A stretch of 64,000 bases of DNA. It comes from an uncultured Erythrobacter sp. (GTDB taxonomy: Bacteria; Pseudomonadota; Alphaproteobacteria; Sphingomonadales; Sphingomonadaceae). The stretch lies in NCBI GenBank assembly GCA_947501215.1, contig CANMUS010000003.1, positions 186,001 to 250,000 on the forward strand. Direction: 5' to 3'. The translations under genes were made by a program, and so were the position numbers. Below are positions 58,466-64,000 of the stretch, one piece after another (within the stretch, counting starts at the first letter, position 1; each line of letters starts with the position of its first letter). The notes under the pieces are model-generated. The model made no database searches. It saw nothing but the letters and a program-made list of their open reading frames with translations, and was not told the origin of the DNA.

Positions 58466-59590
58466 TTACGTGGCTAGAAGCCTCTCGTTCACGACCTTGC
58501 CGCCCTGCGTCAGCCGCACGGCATCGCCGATTTCCTCGTCGAGCACCGGCTTGCCCGCCTCCTCGTCCCAGAAGGCCGAGAGGAAGTTGTAGAGGTTGCG
58601 CGCGAACAATGCCGAGGCGTCGGCGGCCAGATGCCCCGCCGTGTTAGAATAGCCGATGATCTTCACGCCGTGCTTCTCGACCGCCTGGTCGGGCTGCGAA
58701 CCTTCCACATTCCCGCCCTGCGCCACCGCGAGGTCGAAGATCACGCTGCCGGGTTTCATCGTGGCGATCTGCGCGTCGGAGATCAGCCGCGGCGCGGGTT
58801 TGCCGGGGATCAACGCGGTCGTGATCACGATGTCCTGCTTGGCGATGTGCGAGCTAACCAGCTCGGCCTGCGCCTTCTGGTACTCTTCGCTCATCTCGGT
58901 GGCATAGCCGCCCGAGCCTTCGCCCTCGATCCCTTCGACATCCTCGACGAACACCGCCTTCGCGCCGAGCGATTGGATCTGTTCCTTGGTTGCCGAACGC
59001 ACGTCGGTCGCGCTGACCTGCGCGCCTAGCCGTTTGGCCGTGGCGATCGCCTGCAGGCCCGCCACGCCCACACCCATTACGAAGACCTTGGCCGCCTGCA
59101 CCGTGCCGGCGGCGGTCATCATCATCGGCAAGGCGCGGCCATATTGGTTCGCCGCCGTAATTACCGCTTTGTAGCCGGCGAGGTTCGACTGGCTGGACAG
59201 CACATCCATACTCTGCGCGCGGGTGATGCGCGGCATGAACTCCATGCTTAGCGCCTCGTAGCCGGCGGTCGCATAGGCATCGACCAGCTCGCGATTGCGG
59301 AACGGGTCGAAGGTTGCGGCGACCCATGAACCCGGTTTGGCACCTTTCAGCAAAGCGACATCGGGCGCCTGAATGCCCATCACGATATCGGCGTCCTTCA
59401 CGGCATTCGCCGCAGGGACGACTTCGGCCCCGGCCTGCGCATAGTCTCCGTCGGGAATGGCGGCACCGGACCCGGCACCTTCCTCGACCGCGACGGTGGC
59501 CCCGAGGGCGATGAATTTCTTCGCCGTTTCGGGGGTCAGCGCGACCCGGCTTTCGCCGGGCGCACGCTCTTTCAGCACCGCTATGCGCAT
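58466..59590 (-). CDS. pntAA: NAD(P) transhydrogenase subunit alpha part 1
   Basis: A 374-residue NAD-binding subunit. It starts MRIAVLKERAPGESRVALTP, has the Rossmann motif GVGVAGLQAIATAKRLGA, and the RQD loop-like segment AQSMDVLSSQSNLAGYKAV. The ATG at 59590 is preferred to the adjacent upstream TTG. It lies 10 bp downstream of the small cytochrome oxidase subunit IV gene. Confidence 0.95.
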   Translation of the reverse strand: MRIAVLKERAPGESRVALTPETAKKFIALGATVAVEEGAGSGAAIPDGDYAQAGAEVVPAANAVKDADIVMGIQAPDVALLKGAKPGSWVAATFDPFRNRELVDAYATAGYEALSMEFMPRITRAQSMDVLSSQSNLAGYKAVITAANQYGRALPMMMTAAGTVQAAKVFVMGVGVAGLQAIATAKRLGAQVSATDVRSATKEQIQSLGAKAVFVEDVEGIEGEGSGGYATEMSEEYQKAQAELVSSHIAKQDIVITTALIPGKPAPRLISDAQIATMKPGSVIFDLAVAQGGNVEGSQPDQAVEKHGVKIIGYSNTAGHLAADASALFARNLYNFLSAFWDEEAGKPVLDEEIGDAVRLTQGGKVVNERLLAT

Positions 59591-59600
59591 CAAGCGCCGC

Positions 59601-59726
59601 TTACTCGGCGATCATGATGACGACGAGCAGCGCGATCACCGCGATCAGCGGAACCGACCATTTAAGGTTGGCGATGAACGAGGAATAGGTGCTGTTGTGT
59701 GCCTTGTGGTCGTTGGCGGATTCCAT
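59601..59726 (-). CDS. aa3-type cytochrome c oxidase subunit IV
   Basis: A 41-residue protein, MESANDHKAHNSTYSSFIAN followed by LKWSVPLIAVIALLVVIMIAE. The pattern (acidic start, HxxTYxxFI, LKW, one transmembrane helix) is that of the bacterial cox IV family. It lies 10 bp before the pntAA start on the same strand, an arrangement seen in other alphaproteobacteria. It is too short for routine gene calls, but codon use and the clear family pattern support it. Confidence 0.85.
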   Translation of the reverse strand: MESANDHKAHNSTYSSFIANLKWSVPLIAVIALLVVIMIAE

Positions 59727-59909
59727 GGTGGTACCCCTGATCTGGAATATCGATTGGCCGCGGGTCTATCGCGCCCGTGCGACCTGCTCAAGCCTTTCAT
59801 CGCGCGGCCCACGGGATAACAGGCTTAATCAGGTCTTTACCCCGGGCGGCTATAGCGCGATGATATCGGCCACCAACCGGCCACCACCTTAAGGGAGTGC
59901 CACGAGCGG

Positions 59910-61328
59910 ATGGCAAGCGAGACAACACGTCTGCTGATGCTGATCGATGACGAACCGGCGCAGAGCCGCCTCGTCACGGCGCTTGCCGCGCGCGAAGGGT
60001 GGCGCACGCTGGTCGTCGGATCGAGCGAGGAGGCGCTCGAAGCTTTGGGCGCGGAAGAGGGCGGCGATGTGCGCGCAGTCCTGCTGGACCAGTGGGTCCC
60101 CGGCGATGCCGCCTGCGAACTGATCCGCGACATCCGCGCCGCCCGGCCCGACGTGCCGCTGCTGATGCTCACGGCGAGCACCTCGCCCCTGCTGGCGGTC
60201 GAGGCGATGCGCGCGGGTGCGACCGATTACCTCATTAAGCCGGTCGGGCCCGATCGCCTGATGGCCGCCTTGCGCAGCGCGACCCGCGACGAAGCGCCTC
60301 GCGACGAATTGCAGCCGATGACCGAGAAGCTGCCGGCGGAGCTCGATTTCGACGCCATGGTCGGCACCGCCGCCCCGTTCCGCACCGCACTGGCCAAGGC
60401 CGCCACGGCGGCCCGCGGGCACGGCAATGTGCTGGTCGAGGGCGACAGCGGCACCGGCAAGGAGATGCTGATGCGCGCGATGCATGCCGCATCCACCCGC
60501 GCCAAAGCCGTGATGAAGCTGGTCGGATGCGGCTCCATGCCTGCAACGTCGCTGGAATCGCTCGTCTTCGGCCACGAGAAGGGTGCCTTCGCAGGTGCCT
60601 TTGATCGCCAGACGGGCCTGCTCGAGCATTGCGACGGCGGCACGCTGATCCTCGACGATATCGACCGGATGGACCTGCCGCAGCAGGACCGCCTCGCCGA
60701 TGTGCTCGAAAGCGGCATCGTGCGTCCCACCGGCGCGGCGCACGGCTTCAAGATCGACGTTCGCGTCTTCGCCTCGAGCGATGTTCCGCTCGAAGAACTG
60801 GCGGCATCGGGCGCATTCTCGCAGCGGCTTTACGATGCTCTGGGCACCACCCGCATCCACCTCCCTGCCCTGCGCGAGCGGATGGGCGACATCCCTGCCC
60901 TCACCCGCCATTTCCTCGCCAAGATCGGCCAGCAGCCAGGCTTCACCCACCATTCCATCGCCGATAGCGGCCTGACCCTGCTCGAAGCCTATGACTGGCC
61001 GGGCAATGTCCGCCAGCTGCAATCCGTGCTCTATCGCGCCTGCGTGCACGAGCAGCGCGAGGCGCTGACCGCGCACAGCTTCCCGCAGCTTGCCGAACTG
61101 CTCGGCGACAATCCCGACCGTGGCGAGAGCCGGGCGCGCGGGCTCGGCGTGCTGCTTTACGAGGAGGACGGCAATCTCCGCCCCCTCGAAGAGATCGAGG
61201 CCGACATCATCCGCCTCGCTATCGGTCACTACCGCGGCCGCATGACCGAAGTCGCCCGCCGCCTCGGCATCGGCCGCTCGACCCTCTACCGCAAGCTCAG
61301 CGAGCTCGGCATCGACAACGCCGCCTGA
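59910..61328 (+). CDS. NtrC-family response regulator with degenerate sigma-54 motif
   Basis: A 472-residue protein: receiver (~8-120, phospho-acceptor Asp60 in LLDQWVPGD), AAA+ domain (~148-375) and Fis-type HTH (~425-470, [20 protein letters not shown]). Walker A GDSGTGKE (178-185) and a Walker [11 protein letters not shown] (Asp249, Asp250) are close to consensus. The sigma-54 contact loop reads GAFAGA (225-230) instead of GAFTGA; in NtrC-like proteins the Thr is needed for sigma-54 activation. It may therefore act independently of sigma-54, or as a repressor. ATG 59910 has AAGGGAG 13 bp upstream. No cognate kinase is adjacent. Confidence 0.9.
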   Translation: MASETTRLLMLIDDEPAQSRLVTALAAREGWRTLVVGSSEEALEALGAEEGGDVRAVLLDQWVPGDAACELIRDIRAARPDVPLLMLTASTSPLLAVEAMRAGATDYLIKPVGPDRLMAALRSATRDEAPRDELQPMTEKLPAELDFDAMVGTAAPFRTALAKAATAARGHGNVLVEGDSGTGKEMLMRAMHAASTRAKAVMKLVGCGSMPATSLESLVFGHEKGAFAGAFDRQTGLLEHCDGGTLILDDIDRMDLPQQDRLADVLESGIVRPTGAAHGFKIDVRVFASSDVPLEELAASGAFSQRLYDALGTTRIHLPALRERMGDIPALTRHFLAKIGQQPGFTHHSIADSGLTLLEAYDWPGNVRQLQSVLYRACVHEQREALTAHSFPQLAELLGDNPDRGESRARGLGVLLYEEDGNLRPLEEIEADIIRLAIGHYRGRMTEVARRLGIGRSTLYRKLSELGIDNAA

Positions 61329-61347
61329 GCGGCTTAGCCACGCAACC

Positions 61348-62127
61348 ATGGCAAAACTGGACGACATGCTCTGCGTGGTAACCGGCGGTGCGCGCGGGAT
61401 CGGCAAGGCAGTGTGCGAAGCTTTCCTGGCCGAAGGCGCGCGAGTCGTGCTCACCGATATCGACGAAGAGGAAGGTAGGAAAGCGGCTGATGCGCTTGGC
61501 TGCACCTTCCACCGGCTCGACGTGGCGAGCGAGGCGAAGTGGGATGCGCTTGCCGCGGCCTTTCCTGCCATCGATGTGCTCGTCAACAACGCCGGGATCA
61601 CCGGTTTCGAGGACGGCCCCGCCGCGCACGATCCCGAGAACGCCAGCCTGGCCGAGTGGCACCGCGTCCATGCGGTCAACACCGACGGCTGCTTCCTCGG
61701 CTGCCGTTATGCCCTGCGCGCCATGCGAGCGAAGGGCACAGGCTCGATCGTCAACATGTCCTCGCGCTCCGGCCTCGTCGGTATTCCCGGCGCGGCGGCC
61801 TATGCGGCCAGCAAGGCGGCGATCCGCAACCACTCCAAGTCGGTCGCGCTCTATGCCGCGCAGCAGGGGCTCGCGATCCGCTGCAACTCCATCCACCCCG
61901 CCGCGATCCTGACCGACATCTGGGAGCCAATGCTGGGCGACGGGCCGGACCGCGACGCGAAAATGGCCGCGCTGGTGGCCGACACGCCGCTGAAGCGCTT
62001 CGGCACGGTCGCGGAGGTCGCCGCGCTCTGCGTCTATCTCGCCAGCACCGACAGCGGCTACATGACCGGCGCCGAACTCACGCTCGACGGCGGGCTGCTG
62101 GCAGGCAGCGCCGCCTCGCCCGGCTAA
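61348..62127 (+). CDS. Short-chain dehydrogenase/reductase
   Basis: A 259-residue classical [14 protein letters not shown] (NAD(P) motif TGxxxGIG), NNAGITGF, catalytic Ser in [10 protein letters not shown], and YAASKAA (Tyr-x3-Lys). Substrate unknown; 3-beta/17-beta-HSD-like or cyclohexanol-type enzymes are close by pattern. The end overlaps folP by 4 bp in convergent orientation. It starts 19 bp after the regulator stop. Confidence 0.93.
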   Translation: MAKLDDMLCVVTGGARGIGKAVCEAFLAEGARVVLTDIDEEEGRKAADALGCTFHRLDVASEAKWDALAAAFPAIDVLVNNAGITGFEDGPAAHDPENASLAEWHRVHAVNTDGCFLGCRYALRAMRAKGTGSIVNMSSRSGLVGIPGAAAYAASKAAIRNHSKSVALYAAQQGLAIRCNSIHPAAILTDIWEPMLGDGPDRDAKMAALVADTPLKRFGTVAEVAALCVYLASTDSGYMTGAELTLDGGLLAGSAASPG

Positions 62128-63245
62128 CCCGGCAGGTCCCCGAAGTCCGTCAGCGCCGCATCGCGCAGGCCGCGCCATACGTTGCGCGCTTGAAGGGTCT
62201 CCGGCACGTCGTGGACACGATGGAGCTGGACTCCCGCATCCATCCCCTTCACTGCCAGCGTCACGCTGCCGCCGAGGCGCGCGTCCGCCTCCGCCTCGTT
62301 GGACATCGCGCCGATCATTCGCTTGCGGCTCGCGCCGAGCAACAGCGGGTGGCCGAGGGCGTGGTACAGCGGCAGCGCGTTGATCAGCGCAAGGTTCTCG
62401 GCGAGCGTCTTGCCGAAGCCGATACCGGGATCCAGCAGGATGTTGCGCGCCTCGATGCCTGCCTCCAGCGCCGCAACGCGGCGGGCGCGCAACGCGTCGA
62501 ACACGTCGAACACGACGTTGTCGTAGTCGCCGCCCTCATGCAGGTCCTCGCCGCTGCCGGGCGCGTGCATCAGCACCACCGGCACGCCGGCGCGTGCGAC
62601 CACCTCGGCAGCGCGCGGATCGTGAGTGAGGCCGCTGACGTCGTTGATCAGCGTCGCGCCCGCCTCGATCGCCGCCTCCATCACTGCCGCCTTGCGCGTG
62701 TCCACGCTGACCGCAGCGCCCATCGCCGCGCAGGCCTCGATCGCCGGGACGACGCGCGCGATCTCGTCGCCTTCCCACACGGGTTTGGCGCCGGGCCGCG
62801 TGCTCTCTCCGCCGACGTCGATGATGCTTGCCCCCGCCTCCAGCATTGCCGCGGCATGTTCTCGCGCGGCATCCGGACTGTCATGGGCGCCGCCGTCGCT
62901 GAAGCTGTCGGGCGTGACGTTGAGGATGCCCATCACCTGTGGCTGGTCGAGCCGCACAGTGCGCGCGCCTAGCTCCAACGCCGGATGCGCGAGCGTGAGA
63001 TTGGCCCACTGCGCCTCCGCATCGCCCGCCACGTCGTCGGGCAGCTGCGCCAGCACCTCGGCCATCGTATCGGGAGCGGCGAGCCAGCGATCGACCACCT
63101 CGCCCCCCTGTTCTTTGGCCCGCCGAAGGATCACCGCAAAACGGCTCGCATAGACCATCCCGCCTGCCAGCCGGATGGCATTGCCGTGCTCGGCCTGCGG
63201 ACCGGGGACGAAGCCGAAGGGGCGGATGTAGGCGTGTTGGATCAT
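62124..63245 (-). CDS. folP: Dihydropteroate synthase
   Basis: A 373-residue folate enzyme joining DHPP and p-aminobenzoate. The conserved core starts [15 protein letters not shown] and runs through [36 protein letters not shown] and [12 protein letters not shown] ~100-residue N-terminal extension ([16 protein letters not shown]...) precedes it, as in other alphaproteobacteria. ATG 63245 is preceded at once by the 67-bp element (63245-63311). Confidence 0.96.
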   Translation of the reverse strand: MIQHAYIRPFGFVPGPQAEHGNAIRLAGGMVYASRFAVILRRAKEQGGEVVDRWLAAPDTMAEVLAQLPDDVAGDAEAQWANLTLAHPALELGARTVRLDQPQVMGILNVTPDSFSDGGAHDSPDAAREHAAAMLEAGASIIDVGGESTRPGAKPVWEGDEIARVVPAIEACAAMGAAVSVDTRKAAVMEAAIEAGATLINDVSGLTHDPRAAEVVARAGVPVVLMHAPGSGEDLHEGGDYDNVVFDVFDALRARRVAALEAGIEARNILLDPGIGFGKTLAENLALINALPLYHALGHPLLLGASRKRMIGAMSNEAEADARLGGSVTLAVKGMDAGVQLHRVHDVPETLQARNVWRGLRDAALTDFGDLPG

Positions 63246-63311
63246 TGTTGGAAAGCCTCAGGGCAAGAACCGCGACATGGACCGCATGTTACACAGTCCA
63301 GGGCGTAAAAA
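63245..63311 (-). repeat. 67-bp dispersed element, copy B, upstream of folP
   Basis: On the minus strand this aligns ungapped to copy A (5700-5766), 55 of 67 bases. It ends at the folP ATG, so it is part of the folP leader. It may hold promoter, operator or attenuator signals; TGTGTAACA-like dyad and GCCCTGAGGC hairpin are conserved. GTAGGACAG, also near copy A, is at 63402-63410. Confidence 0.8.
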
Positions 63312-63418
63312 ACTATGATGCAGGGCGGTGAACGCATGGTCACAGGTCGACGAGAAGTAGATCCGGCGGTCATGCTCGCCTGATTAGGCCACGAACGACC
63401 TGTAGGACAGCCCAGCTG

Positions 63419-64000
63419 TCAGGTACCGATCACAATGTCGCATTCCACACCAGTTCGAGGGTAGCGAACGTCCACTCGCCCCGTCGAGCCGAGGGCATCG
63501 GCAATCAACATCGAGCCAAAGCCGTTATCACTCCCTCTGTCGACCGGAGGGCCCCCCGTTTCTCGCCATGCGATATGCATGTCGCCTGCCCGCTGGTCGA
63601 TCTGCACAAAGACGCGTCCGTCGTCATTCGATAGCGCACCGTATTTGAGCGCATTGGTGAGCAATTCATGAAAGATGAGCGCGAGACCCTGGCCCGTCGA
63701 TCCCGACAAGGGGTGCTCCTCGTTTGCAGACACCTCGACACGATCCGACAGATCGGAAAAGGCTGCGAGTTCGGCCTCGATTATCTCGCTTGCGCACAAG
63801 GCTGCAGAGTCGTCGCTCACCATCAGTTGATGGCTGCGTGCTAATGCGCCGACACGCCCCTCCAACGCCTTGGCAAAAGCGGGAATGGCCGTAGCCTTTC
63901 GCGACGACAGCCGCACGATCGACTTGATGATCGAAAGCATGTTGCGGACGCGGTGATTGAGTTCGTCGGTGAGGAGCGTCAACCGCGCCTCGCGTTCCTT
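63419..64000 (-). CDS. HWE/HisKA_2-type sensor histidine kinase, C-terminal part
   Basis: The last ~193 residues of a sensor kinase; its sensory part lies beyond the window. The dimerisation/phospho-acceptor helix ELNHRVRNMLSIIKSIV holds the phosphorylated His, and the ATPase domain carries LIFHELLTNALKYGAL (N box), and WRETGGPP, and GFGSMLIADAL. This is the HWE/HisKA_2 group, common in alphaproteobacteria and often tied to the PhyR-EcfG general stress response. It is upstream of folP on the same strand with a 173-bp gap. Confidence 0.92.
   Translation of the reverse strand, partial: KEREARLTLLTDELNHRVRNMLSIIKSIVRLSSRKATAIPAFAKALEGRVGALARSHQLMVSDDSAALCASEIIEAELAAFSDLSDRVEVSANEEHPLSGSTGQGLALIFHELLTNALKYGALSNDDGRVFVQIDQRAGDMHIAWRETGGPPVDRGSDNGFGSMLIADALGSTGRVDVRYPRTGVECDIVIGT

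Overview
The window looks like chromosomal DNA from a Sphingomonadales alphaproteobacterium, most likely Erythrobacteraceae (Erythrobacter/Qipengyuania-like). This is inferred from gene content and protein style: a membrane pyrophosphatase, an infA-maf-RNase-yacG cluster, split pntAA-pntAB-pntB behind a small cytochrome oxidase subunit IV, two large TonB-dependent receptors, an HWE histidine kinase, an ABA4-like protein and an EcfG-type promoter. The DNA is GC-rich and tightly packed. I see no integrase, transposase, phage gene, CRISPR array or rRNA. There is one tRNA (Phe).

Layout. 1-5.6 kb: end of hppA, a secreted S9 peptidase, an overlapping pair (FemAB/GNAT-like transferase plus JmjC/cupin-like oxygenase), and tesB. 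5.6-12.6 kb is a surface-protein region: a 371-bp gene-free stretch with a repeat element, an RTX protein with a nuclease-like fold that has lost its catalytic residues, a YadA-type trimeric autotransporter, and an ECF sigma/anti-sigma pair. 12.6-23.2 kb: DEAD-box helicase, tandem Usp protein, EcsC, UvrC, APC permease, BaiN-like flavoprotein, and a wax-ester synthase/DGAT coupled to an alpha/beta hydrolase. 23.2-28.3 kb: a TonB receptor with an unusual cysteine-containing insertion, then infA-maf-RNase E/G-like-yacG and tRNA-Phe. 28.3-38.7 kb: HprK-like kinase, WrbA, Na+/H+ antiporter, purC, M16 peptidase, a second TonB receptor, purS-purQ. 38.7-46.3 kb: GGDEF/EAL protein, GlmS, DMT exporter, a lone CpaF ATPase, a small membrane protein, and an entericidin with an EcfG promoter. 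46.3-52.9 kb: DUF938 methyltransferase, acyl-CoA ligase, ABA4-like protein, NAD(P)-binding protein, dNTPase, secreted subtilase, Asp/Glu racemase-like protein. 53-56.2 kb: a three-gene operon (parallel beta-helix protein, diheme cytochrome, alpha/beta hydrolase) whose last gene is frameshifted. 56.2-64 kb: transhydrogenase operon, NtrC-like regulator, SDR, folP and the end of a histidine kinase.

The most interesting items are: (1) the RTX exonuclease/endonuclease/phosphatase-like protein in which every recognisable active-site motif is substituted; (2) a TonB receptor whose only mature-chain cysteines lie in a tandemly repeated, non-barrel insertion; (3) a palindromic repeat inside the 5' end of pntB that leaves the reading frame open; (4) a 67-bp element present twice, 57 kb apart, one copy ending at the folP start codon; (5) the beta-helix/diheme-cytochrome/hydrolase operon; (6) an NtrC-family regulator with GAFAGA instead of GAFTGA; (7) a WS/DGAT with a histone-H1-like tail. 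No single complete undescribed system is certain.
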